A DNA stretch of 64,000 nt from Pelagibius sp. (GCF_028281305.1 NZ_JANQKD010000015.1:62001-126000); one strand, 5' to 3'. Shown: positions 17,647-29,803, counted from the first letter of the stretch. The notes: generated by a model not told the origin, from the letters alone. Made by a program: numbers and translations.

Positions 17647-18241
17647 TCTGTTGTCTCCCCTGCAGGGCCACAGCGAGCCCCGGGTCGTGGGCGCCGGCCA
17701 GGGCGAGGCGGGCGTGGTGCTGACCGAGCGGCGCATCGTCAGCCTGGTGCAGGTCGCCGCCTGGCCGGAGACCCTGGCACAGGTTGAGGATGCGATCGCC
17801 TCCCTCACCCACTGCGCCCCGCCGCAGCGCGCCACCGGCTCCAGCGCCCGGGAGGGCACGGTGATCATGGCCATCGGACCCGGTCGCTTCCTGATCGAAA
17901 GCACGGACCCGGCACTCGCCGCCAAGCTCGCCGAGGGGGTTCCCGCACCGCTGGGCGCGGTCACCGACCTCAGCCATGCCCGCAGCGTGGTGCGCATCGC
18001 CGGGCCGCAGGCGGCCTGGGTGCTCGCCAAGGGTCTCGCCATCGACCTGGACCCGGCGCGATTCCCGCCTCTGGAGGTGGCCCAGTCGGCGATCCACGAA
18101 GTGGGCGTGCTGGTGCGGCGGGTTTCGCCAGACAGCTTCGACCTTTATGTCTTCCGCGGCTTCGCGCTATCGTTCTGGGACTGGCTGACCGAGGCGGCGG
18201 CCGAGACCGGCTATCGCGTCGATCCGCCCGCCAAGGTCTAG
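17639..18241 (+). CDS. soxG: Sarcosine oxidase subunit gamma
   Basis: 200 residues, matching the SoxG family. This structural subunit packs against the GcvT-like part of SoxA and resembles a fragment of that fold (TDLSHARSVVRIAGPQA, then VGVLVRRVSPDSFDLYV). It starts inside the end of soxA (8-base overlap), implying coupled translation. It ends the sox operon; no glyA, folD or purU follows, unlike many sox loci. Confidence 0.94.
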   Translation: MSDLLSPLQGHSEPRVVGAGQGEAGVVLTERRIVSLVQVAAWPETLAQVEDAIASLTHCAPPQRATGSSAREGTVIMAIGPGRFLIESTDPALAAKLAEGVPAPLGAVTDLSHARSVVRIAGPQAAWVLAKGLAIDLDPARFPPLEVAQSAIHEVGVLVRRVSPDSFDLYVFRGFALSFWDWLTEAAAETGYRVDPPAKV

Positions 18242-18309
18242 GAGCCAGCGTGTAACCGCATGGCCGCGAAGCGGCGCGAAGACCCGGGAACCGCTTCGAC
18301 TGTTTTCTC

Positions 18310-19299
18310 ATGGATCTTCCACAAGGCTTTGATCTAAAGGCCATCCGTGTCTTCGTGATGGTGGCGGAAACCGGCGGCATGACGCCGGCGGCCAAGCAGC
18401 TTGGCCTGACCCAGTCCACCGTCTCCCAGATCGTCGGCAATCTTGAAGACGCGCTGGGGACTCCGCTCTTCGACCGCGCCGTCCGGCCGCTGGCGCTGAC
18501 CGCCGCCGGCACCACCTTCTACGAACGCGGGCGGGTGATGCTGGCCGAGGCCGGCGACCTGCTGCGCAGCCTGCGCGCGGGCCAGTCGGAACCGCTCAGC
18601 AGCCTCACCCTTGCCATGGCCGACAGCCTCGCCAATGCGGTGGGCCCGGCGCTGGTGGCTGAGCAGCGTGCTCTCGCCAGGCGCTGGCGCATCTGGGCCG
18701 GCATCTCGCCCGACAACCACGCAGCACTTATGAACCGCACGGTGGACGCCGTGGTCACCACCACCGACGAGCTGGACGGGATCGAGGGCCTGGAGTCCCT
18801 GCCGATCCTGACCGAGCCCTTCGTGCTGGTGCTGCCGGCAAGCTACCAGGGCCCGGTGGAGCCGCTGGAAGCGATGACCGATCTGCCCTTCGTGCGCTAC
18901 TCCCTGCGCTCGGCCATCGGCCGCCAGATCGAAGGGCAGTTGAACCGCCTGCGTCTTTCCGTGCCCATCGGCGCCGAGTTCGACACGGCGGCGAGCCAGC
19001 TCACCGCCGTCGGCGACGGCATGGGCTGGTCACTCTCGACGCCGCTCTGCCTCTTGCAGGAACGCGGCCGGCTGGAGCGCCTGAGGGTCGAGCCCATGAC
19101 CCGCGGGCGCTTCTCCCGCCCCATTGCGCTGGTCGCCCGGCGCGGCGATCTCGGCACCACCACCGAGGTCCTGGCCGCCGCCATCCGCCGCATCCTGAAA
19201 GAGCGCTGCCTGCCGGAGCTCTTCGCCGCCCTGCCCTGGCTGGCCGAGGATATCGTCTGGCCGGAAGAGCCGGCTGCCGCCGCCCAACCGTATTCATAG
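18310..19299 (+). CDS. LysR-family transcriptional regulator
   Basis: 329 residues. The N-terminal winged helix-turn-helix (about residues 8-65; FVMVAETGGMTPAAKQLGL, STVSQIVGNLE) precedes a LysR substrate domain. It follows soxG by 68 bases on the same strand and precedes an SDR gene by 16 bases, so it may be cotranscribed with SDR and VOC rather than divergent from its target. The effector is unknown. Control of the sox operon or of the SDR/VOC pair are both possible. Confidence 0.92.
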   Translation: MDLPQGFDLKAIRVFVMVAETGGMTPAAKQLGLTQSTVSQIVGNLEDALGTPLFDRAVRPLALTAAGTTFYERGRVMLAEAGDLLRSLRAGQSEPLSSLTLAMADSLANAVGPALVAEQRALARRWRIWAGISPDNHAALMNRTVDAVVTTTDELDGIEGLESLPILTEPFVLVLPASYQGPVEPLEAMTDLPFVRYSLRSAIGRQIEGQLNRLRLSVPIGAEFDTAASQLTAVGDGMGWSLSTPLCLLQERGRLERLRVEPMTRGRFSRPIALVARRGDLGTTTEVLAAAIRRILKERCLPELFAALPWLAEDIVWPEEPAAAAQPYS

Positions 19300-19315
19300 A
19301 GAGACGTAGCAAAGC

Positions 19316-20062
19316 ATGGGAAGCCTAGACGGAAAGCGCGCGATCATCACCGGCGGCGGCAACGGCATCGGCGCGGCGGCTGCGATCCTCTTCGCCCAGG
19401 AAGGTGCCGAGGTAGCCATCCTGGAGATTGACCGCGCGGCGGGGGAGCGCAGCGCTGCGGCAGCAGAGGCCGCGGGCGGCACGTGCCTCTTCATCGAATG
19501 CGACATCGCCCAGCCGGAGGCGGTCGAAGCGGCGGTCGGGCAGGCGGTGGAGCGCTTCGGCGGGCTGAACGTGCTCTACAACAACGCCGGCGGCGCCACC
19601 GCGCACGACGGCAGCCTCGTCGATATGCCGCTGGAGGAGTTCTGGCGCACGATCTCGGTCGATCTCTACGGCAGTTTCCTCACCGGCCGCTTCGCCCTGC
19701 CGCACATCAAGGCCTCCGGCGGCGGATCGATCATCAACACGACGTCCATCCGCGCGATGAAGGGCACCTCCGGTGCGGATGCCTACTCCGCCGCCAAGGG
19801 CGGGATCGTCGCCCTCACCAAGGCGATGGCCCTGCAGTGGGGACCGCAGGGCATCCGCGTCAACGCCATCGCGCCGGGCCCGGTGCTGACCGAACGCACC
19901 CGCGGGCTCGGCATGACCGAGGAACCGGGCGCGCAGTGGGGCGGCGTGCGTCCGGGCCAGCCCGAGGAAGTGGCGGCCATGGCGCTCTTCCTGGCCTCCG
20001 ACGCCGCCGCCTACGTGAACGGCGCCATCATCCCGGTCGACGGCGGCGCCGCGGCCTTCTGA
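19316..20062 (+). CDS. SDR-family oxidoreductase
   Basis: 248-residue classical short-chain dehydrogenase. Cofactor motif TGGGNGIGAAAA, NNAGG, catalytic Ser in NTTSIRAMKG and Tyr-Lys in YSAAKGG, and the C-terminal VNGAIIPVDGG are all present. It lies 16 bases after the LysR gene and 23 bases before a VOC gene. The substrate cannot be told; a sugar, polyol or hydroxy-acid is typical for this group. Confidence 0.9.
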   Translation: MGSLDGKRAIITGGGNGIGAAAAILFAQEGAEVAILEIDRAAGERSAAAAEAAGGTCLFIECDIAQPEAVEAAVGQAVERFGGLNVLYNNAGGATAHDGSLVDMPLEEFWRTISVDLYGSFLTGRFALPHIKASGGGSIINTTSIRAMKGTSGADAYSAAKGGIVALTKAMALQWGPQGIRVNAIAPGPVLTERTRGLGMTEEPGAQWGGVRPGQPEEVAAMALFLASDAAAYVNGAIIPVDGGAAAF

Positions 20063-20085
20063 GGAGCAATACAGGAGCAATCGCC

Positions 20086-20457
20086 GTGTCCGGTCTTTCC
20101 CACCCCACCCCGGTCCTGCGCATCTTCGACGAAGCGAAAGCGCGGGAGTTCTATGTCGATTGGCTGGACTTCGCCGTCGACTGGGAGCATCGCTTCGGCG
20201 ACGATTTCCCGATCTACCTGCAGGTCTCCCGCGGCGACTGCGTGCTGCATCTTTCGGAGCATCATGGCGATGCGACGCCCGGCAGCCACCTGCGCATCGT
20301 CTGCGACGACATCGACGGCTTCGCCGCCGCGCTGCGCGCCAAGGACTACAAATACGGCAAGCCGGGTGCACCGGAGGAAAAGCCCTGGGGCACGCGGGAG
20401 ATCCTGCTCACCGACCCCTTCGGCAACCGCCTCGCTTTCTCCAGCCCGCCGCAGTAG
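20086..20457 (+). CDS. VOC-family (glyoxalase/bleomycin-resistance-like) protein
   Basis: 123 residues from a GTG start with AGGAG seven bases upstream; longer in-frame starts lie inside the SDR gene. The sequence is one glyoxalase-fold unit: TPVLRIFDEAKAREFYVDWL opens the first module, CVLHLSEH and WGTREILLTDPFGNRL complete it. This matches the BRP-like glyoxalase superfamily proteins that begin with a P-x-L-R-x-F segment. It is the last gene of the LysR-SDR-VOC set. Resistance or a lyase role is possible; no substrate is evident. Confidence 0.85.
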   Translation: MSGLSHPTPVLRIFDEAKAREFYVDWLDFAVDWEHRFGDDFPIYLQVSRGDCVLHLSEHHGDATPGSHLRIVCDDIDGFAAALRAKDYKYGKPGAPEEKPWGTREILLTDPFGNRLAFSSPPQ

Positions 20458-20862
20458 GGCAATCCGCCTGCACAGTCCGTCGCGCTCGAACCTGTTTCAA
20501 TGCGATCCGGTTGAGCCTGTTGCCACTTGCCGAAGTGGCGTGCTTTGTAGTGCTCGCGTCAAGGGTTCTGGTGATAGACCGGAAAGCGGAAGTGTAGCGG
20601 CGGTCGGCTCGCCGTGGCGACACTGTCACCCCCACCCCAGCCCTCCCCCGTCGAAGGGGGAGGGGGACCTAATTGAAGCCGCATACAAATTCCCCTCCCC
20701 CCTTGATGGGGGGAGGTCGGGAGGGGGGTGACATCGTTTCCGCCGGAAGCCGTCTGCCATCAAGGAACGGGCTGCCTTCCACGGCACCGAGCGCAGCCTA
20801 AGCGGCCCCATGGATCCCCGTGACGGGCCCGAGGATGACAGCGGGGCTAGGTATCCGGCTCC
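20458..20862. other. Convergent intergenic region, VOC gene / pgi
   Basis: 405 bases between two gene ends. I see no convincing open frame. It contains a palindromic repeat (20624-20733), which could also act as a two-way transcription stop. Confidence 0.6.
20624..20733. repeat. C/G-tract palindromic repeat
   Basis: Outer ends TGTCAC (20624-20629) and GTGACA (20728-20733) frame long C-rich and G-rich arms. Two inner hairpins are visible: CTCCCCC/GGGGGAG near 20643-20666, and CCTCCCCCC/GGGGGGAGG near 20694-20715. This matches the general look of GC-rich intergenic palindromes in alphaproteobacteria, and is a different family from the one at 14216. Confidence 0.7.
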
Positions 20863-22518
20863 TCAGCCGCCGCGCAGCTTGGCGATCGCGTTCAGCAGGC
20901 CGAGGGTCGAGGCGTCGCGGCCCTCTATGGCGGCCTCGCCTTTGACCATGGGCAGCAGTTCGCCGGCCAGTTGCTTGCCCAGTTCCACGCCCCACTGGTC
21001 GAAGGAATTGATGTCCCAGATGCGGCCCTGGACGAAGACCTTGTGTTCGTAGAGGGCAATCAGGCGGCCCAGGGTGCGGGGATCGAGAGTCTTGTAAAGC
21101 AGCGTGTTGCTGGGGCGGTTGCCGGGGAAGACCTTGTGGGGCGTGAGCGCCGCAACCGCCTCGGCGGCGAGACCAGCCGCCCTCAGTTCGGCGCCGGCTT
21201 CCTCCGCCGTACGGCCGCGCATCATGGCTTCGCTCTGGGCCAGGCAGTTGGCGAGCAGCATGGGGTGATGGACGCCGAAGGTGCCCTCCACCGCCTCCTG
21301 CGCCTCGGCCGCCGCCAGGAAGTCGCAGGGGATGATGTCGCTGCCCTGGTGTAGCAGCTGATAGAAGGCGTGCTGTCCGTTGGTGCCGGGCTCGCCCCAG
21401 ACCACCGGGCCGGTTGCCTGGGCGACCGCCTCCCCGCCCCGGGTCACGCGCTTGCCGTTGGATTCCATGTCGAGCTGCTGCAGGTAGGCGGCAAAGCGTT
21501 CCAGGCGCTGGTCGTAGGCCAACACAGCCTGGGCGCCGAAGCCCCAGAGGTTGCGGTACCAGACCCCCAGCAGCGCCATCACCACAGGCAGGTTCTCGGC
21601 CAGCGGCGCCCTGCGGAAGTGCTCGTCCATCTCATAAGCGCCCTGCAGAAACTCGGCGAAGCGGGTCGGCCCGATGGCGATCATCACCGGCAGGCCGATG
21701 GCCGACCAGACCGAATAGCGCCCGCCGACCCAGTCCCAGAACCCGAAGGCCCGGGCCGGATCGATGCCGAAGGCGGCGACGGCTTCAAGGTTCGTGGAGA
21801 GCGCGGCGAAGTGCTGCGCCACGGCCGCTTCGCCGAGATCGGCCACCAGCCAGGCACGCGCCGAGCGGGCGTTGGTCATGGTCTCCTGGGTGGTGAAGGT
21901 CTTGGAGGCGACCAGGATCAGGGTACGCCGGGGATCGAGGCCCCGCAGCGTGTCCGCCAGGTGGGCCCCGTCGACGTTGGAGACGAAGTGACAGGTGATG
22001 TCCTCGTGGCCGTAGGGCTTGAGCGCCCGGTAGACCATGGCCGGCCCCAGGTCGGAACCGCCGATGCCGATATTGACCACGTCGGTAAAGCGCCCGCCGC
22101 CGGCCGGGGCGATGCCGCCGTCGCGAACGCCGTTCGCGAACTCCGCCATGGCGCCCAGCACGGCGCGGACGTCGCCCATCACGTCGCGTCCGTCCACCAT
22201 CACTGCTCGGTCGCTGCGGTTGCGCAGGGCCGTGTGCAGAACCGCCCGCCCCTCCGTCAGATTGATCTTGTCACCGGCGAACATGGCGTCGCGGGCGGCC
22301 TCGATCCCTGCCACTTCCGCCAGTGCCAGCAGTTTCTCCATCGTCGCCGGGACGATGCGGTTCTTGGAATAGTCGAGCAGCAGATCGTCGAGGCGCAGGG
22401 AAAAGCGGTCAAAGCGCTCCGGGTCCTCGGCGAAGAGATCGCGCATATGGCGGTCCTTCATCTGCGCCTGATGGCCGCGCAGATCGTCCCAGGCCGCGGC
22501 AAGGGCTGCTGTCGTCAT
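20863..22518 (-). CDS. pgi: Glucose-6-phosphate isomerase
   Basis: 551 residues, close to E. coli Pgi (549). It interconverts glucose-6-P and fructose-6-P. Family signatures [17 protein letters not shown] and [18 protein letters not shown] with the catalytic His are present, as is the C-terminal lysine segment [11 protein letters not shown]. The ATG at 22518 was chosen over a longer frame that runs into eda. It is the last gene of the Entner-Doudoroff operon, where it can return fructose-6-P to glucose-6-P for the cyclic mode of the pathway. Confidence 0.97.
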   Translation of the reverse strand: MTTAALAAAWDDLRGHQAQMKDRHMRDLFAEDPERFDRFSLRLDDLLLDYSKNRIVPATMEKLLALAEVAGIEAARDAMFAGDKINLTEGRAVLHTALRNRSDRAVMVDGRDVMGDVRAVLGAMAEFANGVRDGGIAPAGGGRFTDVVNIGIGGSDLGPAMVYRALKPYGHEDITCHFVSNVDGAHLADTLRGLDPRRTLILVASKTFTTQETMTNARSARAWLVADLGEAAVAQHFAALSTNLEAVAAFGIDPARAFGFWDWVGGRYSVWSAIGLPVMIAIGPTRFAEFLQGAYEMDEHFRRAPLAENLPVVMALLGVWYRNLWGFGAQAVLAYDQRLERFAAYLQQLDMESNGKRVTRGGEAVAQATGPVVWGEPGTNGQHAFYQLLHQGSDIIPCDFLAAAEAQEAVEGTFGVHHPMLLANCLAQSEAMMRGRTAEEAGAELRAAGLAAEAVAALTPHKVFPGNRPSNTLLYKTLDPRTLGRLIALYEHKVFVQGRIWDINSFDQWGVELGKQLAGELLPMVKGEAAIEGRDASTLGLLNAIAKLRGG

Positions 22519-22543
22519 GGGGGGATCCTTCTGTTTGGAAGTG

Positions 22544-23182
22544 TCAGGCCGAGAGGCCGGCAGCGTCGCGCGCCAGGGCTTCGATGGCCGCCCAGTCGCC
22601 CGCCGCCACCTTGTCGCCGGGCGCCACCCAGGACCCGCCGACGCAGACCACGTTCGGCAGGGCCAGATAGCTCCCGGCACTGTCCCGCGCGATGCCGCCG
22701 GTCGGGCAGAAGCGGATGGCCGACAGCGGCGAAGCCAGGGACTTCAGGTAAGCAACGCCGCCCGCCGGCTCGGCGGGAAAGAACTTCTGAAAGCGATAAC
22801 CGTGCTCCAGCAGGGCCATGGCTTCGCTGGCCGAGGCCGCGCCCGGCAGCAGAGGGACCTCGCAGTCCGCCGCTGCGGCCAGCAGGCGCGGCGCGGCGCC
22901 GGGGGAAACCATGAAGCGGGCACCGGCATCCACCGCCTGGGCCAACTGATCGGCGTTGAGGACGGTCCCCGCACCGACCACCGCGCCTTCGACCTCCTGC
23001 GCCACCGCCTTGACCGCATCGACCGCAGCCGGCGTGCGGAAGGTGATCTCGATGGCTTTCAACCCACCGGCCACCAGCGCCCGCGCCAAAGGCACGGCAG
23101 AGGCCGCATCGTCGATCACCAGCACCGGCACCACCGGCGCCAGCTTCAGAACCGCCTCGATCCCCCCCTGGTTCCCGGTCAT
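22544..23182 (-). CDS. eda: KDPG aldolase (2-dehydro-3-deoxyphosphogluconate aldolase)
   Basis: 212 residues. It cleaves KDPG to pyruvate and glyceraldehyde-3-P. The motifs [11 protein letters not shown] (catalytic Glu), VGAGTVLN and [10 protein letters not shown] (Schiff-base lysine), and RFCPTGGI (phosphate site) are all in place. The start overlaps the edd stop as ATGA, so I reject the longer frame. It is followed by pgi 25 bases later. Confidence 0.97.
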   Translation of the reverse strand: MTGNQGGIEAVLKLAPVVPVLVIDDAASAVPLARALVAGGLKAIEITFRTPAAVDAVKAVAQEVEGAVVGAGTVLNADQLAQAVDAGARFMVSPGAAPRLLAAAADCEVPLLPGAASASEAMALLEHGYRFQKFFPAEPAGGVAYLKSLASPLSAIRFCPTGGIARDSAGSYLALPNVVCVGGSWVAPGDKVAAGDWAAIEALARDAAGLSA

Positions 23183-25005
23183 AGGCCCGCTCCAAAAACA
23201 TGGGCGCCCAGATCGGCCGGGCCCGCGGCCGCGCGGAAAGGCGCAAAGAGTTCCCGGCCCAAGCCGACATGGCTGGCGGAGAGATCCTCGCTCGCCAGCT
23301 CGCGCGCGCTCCATTCCTCTGCCGGCACGTCGACCGTCAGGGTCCCGGCCACGGCATCGAGTTTCACGACGTCACCGTCACGCAGCCTTGCGATGGGGCC
23401 GCCGGAGGCAGCCTCCGGCGTCACGTGGATCGCCGCCGGCACCTTGCCGGAGGCCCCGGACATGCGCCCGTCTGTCACCAGCGCGACCTTGAAGCCACGG
23501 TCCTGCAGGACGCCCAGCGGCGGGGTGAGCTTGTGCAGCTCCGGCATACCGATGGCCTGCGGTCCCTGGAAACGCACCACGGCCACGAAGTCCTTCTCCA
23601 GCGCGCCGGCCTTGAAGGCAGCCATGAGGGCGTCCTGGGAATGGAAGATCACTGCCGGTGCCTCGATCACGTGGCGTTCCGGCTTCACCGCGGAGACCTT
23701 GATGACGGCCCTTCCAAGATCGCCGTCCAGCACCTTCAGGCCGCCGTTGGGCGAGAAAGCCTTGGCGACCGGCGCCAGGACCGCTTCGTCATGGCTGGCG
23801 GTGGCGGCAGGCTGCCAGGTGACGCTGCCGTCGTCGCCGAGCCTGGGCTCCTGGCGGTAGAGATCGAGCCCCTGCCCCCAGACGGTGGTGACATCGCCGT
23901 GCAGCAGCCCGGCGTCCAGCAGTTCGGAGATCAGGAAGCCCATCCCGCCCGCGGCGTGGAAGTGATTCACATCGGCCAGGCCGTTGGGGTAGATCCGCGC
24001 CATCAGCGGCACGACGTCGGAAAGCTCCGAGAGGTCGTCCCAGGTGAGATCGATGCCCGCCGCAGCCGCCATGGCCACCAGGTGCATGGCGTGATTGGTG
24101 GAACCGCCGGTGGCATGCAGACCGACGACGCCGTTCACCACCGCGCGCTCGTCGATCACCTCGCCGGCGGGCGTGTAGGCATTGCCGAGGGCCGTGATGG
24201 ACAGCGCCCGCTTGGTGGCCTCGGCTGTCAGTGCGTCGCGCAGCGGCGTGTTGGGGTTGACGAAGGAAGCGCCGGGCAGATGGAGCCCCATGATCTCCAT
24301 CAGCATCTGGTTGGAGTTGGCTGTGCCGTAGAAGGTGCAGGTGCCGGGGCCGTGGTAGGATTTGGACTCCGCTTCCAGCAGCTCGTCGCGGCCGACCTTG
24401 CCCTCGGCATAGAGCTGGCGGATACGCGCCTTCTCATCGTTGGGCATGCCGGAGGGCATGGGCCCGGCGGGCACGAAGATCGCCGGCAGATGCCCGAAGG
24501 ACAGCGCGGCGATCACCAGCCCCGGGACGATCTTGTCGCAGACCCCCAGGAAGACCGCAGCGTCGAACATGTTGTGCGACAGGCCGACGGCGGCGGAGAG
24601 TGCGATCACGTCGCGGGAAAACAGCGACAGCTCCATGCCCGGCTGGCCCTGGGTGACGCCGTCGCACATCGCCGGCACGCCGGCGGCCACCTGGGCGACG
24701 CCGCCGGCCTCCCGCGCCGCCTCTTTGATCAATTCAGGGAAACGCTCGAAGGGCTGGTGGGCGGAGAGCATGTCGTTGTAGGCGGTGACGATCCCCAGGT
24801 TCGGGACGACGTCATCCTTCAGCGCCGCCTTGTCGGACAGGCCGCAGGCGGCAAAGCCGTGGGCCAGGTTGCCGCAGGACAGCGTGGTGCGCCGCGGCCC
24901 ACCCTCGCCGGCACGGCGGATGCGGTCCAGGTAGGCCGACCGTTTGGGCCTGCTGCGCTTCTGAATGCGCGCGGTCACCGCGGCAACGCGATCGTGCAGG
25001 GTCAT
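23179..25005 (-). CDS. edd: Phosphogluconate dehydratase
   Basis: 608 residues, the usual Edd length. This Fe-S enzyme dehydrates 6-phosphogluconate to KDPG. The IlvD/Edd signatures [11 protein letters not shown] and [14 protein letters not shown] supply cluster-binding cysteines, and [16 protein letters not shown] is typical. It starts 65 bases after pgl and overlaps eda by four bases. It is the committing step of the pathway in this operon. Confidence 0.97.
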   Translation of the reverse strand: MTLHDRVAAVTARIQKRSRPKRSAYLDRIRRAGEGGPRRTTLSCGNLAHGFAACGLSDKAALKDDVVPNLGIVTAYNDMLSAHQPFERFPELIKEAAREAGGVAQVAAGVPAMCDGVTQGQPGMELSLFSRDVIALSAAVGLSHNMFDAAVFLGVCDKIVPGLVIAALSFGHLPAIFVPAGPMPSGMPNDEKARIRQLYAEGKVGRDELLEAESKSYHGPGTCTFYGTANSNQMLMEIMGLHLPGASFVNPNTPLRDALTAEATKRALSITALGNAYTPAGEVIDERAVVNGVVGLHATGGSTNHAMHLVAMAAAAGIDLTWDDLSELSDVVPLMARIYPNGLADVNHFHAAGGMGFLISELLDAGLLHGDVTTVWGQGLDLYRQEPRLGDDGSVTWQPAATASHDEAVLAPVAKAFSPNGGLKVLDGDLGRAVIKVSAVKPERHVIEAPAVIFHSQDALMAAFKAGALEKDFVAVVRFQGPQAIGMPELHKLTPPLGVLQDRGFKVALVTDGRMSGASGKVPAAIHVTPEAASGGPIARLRDGDVVKLDAVAGTLTVDVPAEEWSARELASEDLSASHVGLGRELFAPFRAAAGPADLGAHVFGAGL

Positions 25006-25070
25006 CGACGCTCTCCTTGTTGTCTCACGAACCGCTCACCGCCGCTTCACCGGCGGCTTCATCAGCGGCT

Positions 25071-25777
25071 TCAGGGGCACCAGAACACCTCCGGCGCGGC
25101 GGCCGGATGGCGCAGCACGGCGCGGACCGGCAGGTCTTCCGCGGGCCCGCTTCCCAGCGCCGTCTCCAGCACCACCGCCTTTTCCGCCCCCTCGATATGA
25201 AGATAGACCGCCCGGGCGGCAGCCACCACGGGCAAAGTCAGGGTGATCCGCGGCTCGCCGGCACCTTCGGCCCGCATCGGCAAGACCAGCGCCTTGGTGT
25301 CGGGGTCGAGCGCTTCGGCCAGCCGGTCGCCGCCGGGAAAGAAAGAGGCCGTATGCCCGTCGCCGCCCATGCCCAGCACCACGGCATCGAAGGGCAGCGG
25401 CAGCGCGGCGATGCGGGCAGCGATGGCGGGCGCGCCGTCCTCCGGCGTGGCGGCTTCGTTCACAAGGCCGATGAAGGCCGCGGCAGCCGCCTTGTTCTGA
25501 AGCAAACCGCGGCGCAGAAAACCTTCATTGGAGCGCTCGTGATCCGCCGGCACCCAGCGTTCGTCCACCAGCGTGACCGAGACCCTGGCCCAGTCCAGCT
25601 CGGCCCCGGAGAGCGCGGCGAAGAAACGCCCCGGCGTGCGCCCGCCCGAAAGGGCCAGGGACGCGGCCCCACGCGCGTCGATTCCAGATCTCAGCCGCAT
25701 AGCCACGGCATCGGCCAGAGCGGCGGCCAGGGCCTCCGCATCCGCATAGTCATGGCGCGTGGGGAACGGCTCGGCCA

Positions 25778-25778
<1 letters not shown>
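25071..25778 (-). CDS. pgl: 6-phosphogluconolactonase
   Basis: 235 residues from a GTG start that overlaps the zwf stop codon (TAGTG). It hydrolyses 6-phosphogluconolactone to 6-phosphogluconate. LALSGGRTPGRFF, VTLVDERWVP and VVLGMGGDGHTASFFPG are the standard Pgl/NagB-fold motifs. The open frame runs far upstream inside zwf, but the overlap sets the start. It links zwf to edd in the operon. Confidence 0.95.
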
Positions 25779-27253
<1,475 letters not shown>

Positions 27254-27355
27254 GGCGCGCTCCCGAGAGGCAGAGAGGCTGAGGATTCCGGTCCTCACCG
27301 AGGCATCTGGAGCCGTTGCAGGCGAAACACGGTCGCACAACGCCCAAGCGACTAA

Positions 27356-27370
27356 CTCAACCTAGTTGAG
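27356..27370. promoter_or_regulatory. Inverted repeat in the zwf / PQQ-dehydrogenase intergenic region
   Basis: CTCAAC-CTA-GTTGAG, a perfect 6-bp inverted repeat with a 3-base centre, lies 102 bases upstream of the zwf start and 163 bases upstream of the divergent dehydrogenase. It is too short and lacks a T-tract for a terminator here, so an operator is the better guess. I cannot assign the protein; no hexR-type regulator lies in the window. Confidence 0.35.
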
Positions 27371-27532
27371 GAATGTGCCGTTCATACCCGATTGGGACCC
27401 CGCTTGCCAATGGCCGATTTCCGCGCTGCACAAGAAAACCTGGCCGCAGGGCCGTTGATGCAGCGCGGGTCTGGCCCCATGTCATGCAGCAACAGGCTTT
27501 CGCGCGAGCACACAACATAACAGGAGGCAGGC

Positions 27533-28693
27533 ATGCGGCGGATCAAGGCAGCAACGCTTCGGTGGGACGAACTGGCCCTGGTTTCGGCCGGCCTCCTGGC
27601 CCTCACGGCAGTAGCGGCGGTCCCAGCTCAGTCCGCCGAGATGACCGAGCAGTCGGAGCAGGCGGACTTCAAGGTCGTCCCGCTGACCGAGGGTCTGGAC
27701 CATCCCTGGGGCCTCGCCTTCCTGCCCGATGGCGGCATGCTGATCACCGAGCGCAGCGGCGACCTGCGCCTCTTCAAGTACGGCAGGCTGGAATCCGGCC
27801 CCGTTGCCGGCGTGCCCGAAGTGGCCGCGCGCGGCCAGGGCGGCCTGCTGGATGTCGCGGTCCACCCGGATTTCGCGGAAAACGGCCTCATCTACCTCTC
27901 CTACGCCGGCCCCGGGGAGGGCGGTGCCAGCACCGAAGTCGCGCGCGGGCGGCTCGACGGCATGGCCCTGCAGGATGTCGAGGTGATTTTCCGCGCCACG
28001 CCCAAGTCCGGCGGCACCGGCCACTTCGGCTCGCGCCTGGTCTTCGACCGTGACGGCAAGCTGTTCATCAGCCTCGGCGACCGCCGCCAGATCCGGGAAT
28101 CCCAGAACCTCGAGAATCATATCGGCACCGTCATCCGCCTGAACGACGACGGCAGCGTGCCGGAGGACAACCCCTTCCTCAGCCAGGCGGGTGCGCTCCC
28201 GGAGATTTTCTCCTACGGCCACCGCAACGTGCAGGGCATGACCCTGCACCCTGAGAGCGGCGAGATCTGGTCCCATGAGCACGGGCCGCGCGGTGGCGAC
28301 GAACTGAACCTCGTGAAGGCCGGCGCCAACTACGGCTGGCCGGTGATCACCTACGGCATCGACTACAGCGGCGCCATCATCACCGACAAGACCGAAGCGC
28401 CGGGCATGGAGCAGCCGGTCGTCTACTGGGACCCCTCCATCGCCCCCAGCGGCATGGCCTTTTACGACGGCGACAAGTTCCCGCAGTGGCAGGGCGACCT
28501 CTTCATCGGCGCCCTGGCGCACCTGCACCTGCGACGCCTGGAAATGGAAGGCGGCCAGGTGGTCGGCCAGGAAAGCCTGCTGACCGGGCTGAACGAGCGC
28601 ATCCGCGACGTCCGCAACGGTCCGGACGGCTACCTCTATGTCCTGACCGACAGCTCCAACGGACAACTGCTGCGCCTGGAGCCGGCAAGCTGA
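27533..28693 (+). CDS. PQQ-dependent soluble aldose sugar dehydrogenase
   Basis: 386 residues with an N-terminal signal/anchor (LALVSAGLLALTAVAAV) and a six-bladed beta-propeller of the GDH-B/YliI type. LDHPWGLAFLPDG carries the catalytic-base His; GHFGSRLVFDRDG, YGHRNVQGM and EHGPRGGDELN are family signatures for PQQ and calcium sites. AGGAGG lies before the ATG. Periplasmic oxidation of aldoses to lactones would feed gluconate-type substrates to the divergent Entner-Doudoroff operon. No PQQ synthesis genes are seen, so the cofactor must come from elsewhere. Confidence 0.9.
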   Translation: MRRIKAATLRWDELALVSAGLLALTAVAAVPAQSAEMTEQSEQADFKVVPLTEGLDHPWGLAFLPDGGMLITERSGDLRLFKYGRLESGPVAGVPEVAARGQGGLLDVAVHPDFAENGLIYLSYAGPGEGGASTEVARGRLDGMALQDVEVIFRATPKSGGTGHFGSRLVFDRDGKLFISLGDRRQIRESQNLENHIGTVIRLNDDGSVPEDNPFLSQAGALPEIFSYGHRNVQGMTLHPESGEIWSHEHGPRGGDELNLVKAGANYGWPVITYGIDYSGAIITDKTEAPGMEQPVVYWDPSIAPSGMAFYDGDKFPQWQGDLFIGALAHLHLRRLEMEGGQVVGQESLLTGLNERIRDVRNGPDGYLYVLTDSSNGQLLRLEPAS

Positions 28694-28783
28694 AGAGCGG
28701 TCGACCGTAATCCGGCGACAACGAGGGCGCTGCGCGGACGCCGCAGCGTCCCTTTCCCTCTGCGTCCGTGCACCAAGGCCGCG

Positions 28784-29803
28784 CTACGCGAAGGCTGCCA
28801 GCACCGCGGCCAGGTTTCGGCCGAGCACCGGCGACAGGTAACCGCCCTCCTGCACCAGCACAGTGGGCAGGCCGAGGCCGTCGATGGCGGCGCCGATGCG
28901 GGCAAAGCCGTCGGTGGTGATAGCCAGCCCGCCGAAGGGGTCGTCCTCCGACGCATCGAGCCCGAGCGCGACGACAAGGTAGGAGGGGGCGAAACCGTGC
29001 AAGGCCTCGGCCGCGACCTCCAACGCGGTCAGGAAACCCTCGTCGCCGGTGCCGAGCGCCAAAGGCAGGTTCAGGTTGGCGCCCTCGCCCTCCCCCGAGC
29101 CGCGCTCCCCCGCATAGCCCCAGAAAAAAGGGTAGAACTGCGCCGGGTCGGCATGAACGGAAATGGTCATCACGTCGCCGCGCTGCCAGAAGATGCCCTG
29201 CGTGCCGTTGCCGTGATGCAGGTCGACGTCGAGCACCGCCACCCGCTTGCTGTGCCGGCTGAGGTACTGCGCGGCGACGGCCGAGTTGTTGACAAAGCAG
29301 AAACCGCCGGCCATGTCGGCATAGGCATGATGACCCGGCGGGCGGCAGAGGGCATAGGCAGCCCGCTCGCCGGACAACACGGCATCGGCCGCGGTCAGGG
29401 CGACATCGGCGGCGCTGAGCGCGGCGGCGTAGGTCTCCGGCCCCAGGGGGCAGGCGGTGTCGGCCATGTGCCAGCCGGCCCGTCCGATAATGGAGTCCGG
29501 ATAGCCGCCGGCCTCATGCCGGTTCGGGTGCACGTTGGAGATGATCTCCGCCGAGGCATCGCCCAAGGCGGCCCAAGCGGCCGGCGCCTCTTCGAGAAAG
29601 CGCAGATACTCGGCGGTGTGCACCGCGCGCACCGGATCGAGGCCGAAGCGCCGCGGCGGGCGCAGCTTGTGGCCGGCCTGTTCCAGGCCCTCCCGAAGCT
29701 GGTCGGCCCGCGCCGGTACCTCCGTACTGTTGCGCAGCTGGCCGCGCACCAGGAAGAATTGCGGATGATGATCCGCGTGCCGCGGATCGTAAAAAGCCTT
29801 CAT
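28784..29803 (-). CDS. Histone-deacetylase-family amidohydrolase (acetylpolyamine amidohydrolase-like)
   Basis: 339 residues. Zinc hydrolase fold of the class II HDAC/AphA group: CRPPGHHA with the two catalytic histidines, VAVLDVDLHHGNGTQ with the zinc Asp/His ligands, and SLGLDAS-type segment (VALGLDASEDDP) with the third ligand. The ATG at 29803 gives the family N-terminus (MKAFYDPRHADHHP); the longer frame lacks a good site. Probable role is release of acetate from acetylated polyamines or related amides. It converges with the PQQ dehydrogenase and is divergent from a GNAT gene. Confidence 0.9.
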   Translation of the reverse strand: MKAFYDPRHADHHPQFFLVRGQLRNSTEVPARADQLREGLEQAGHKLRPPRRFGLDPVRAVHTAEYLRFLEEAPAAWAALGDASAEIISNVHPNRHEAGGYPDSIIGRAGWHMADTACPLGPETYAAALSAADVALTAADAVLSGERAAYALCRPPGHHAYADMAGGFCFVNNSAVAAQYLSRHSKRVAVLDVDLHHGNGTQGIFWQRGDVMTISVHADPAQFYPFFWGYAGERGSGEGEGANLNLPLALGTGDEGFLTALEVAAEALHGFAPSYLVVALGLDASEDDPFGGLAITTDGFARIGAAIDGLGLPTVLVQEGGYLSPVLGRNLAAVLAAFA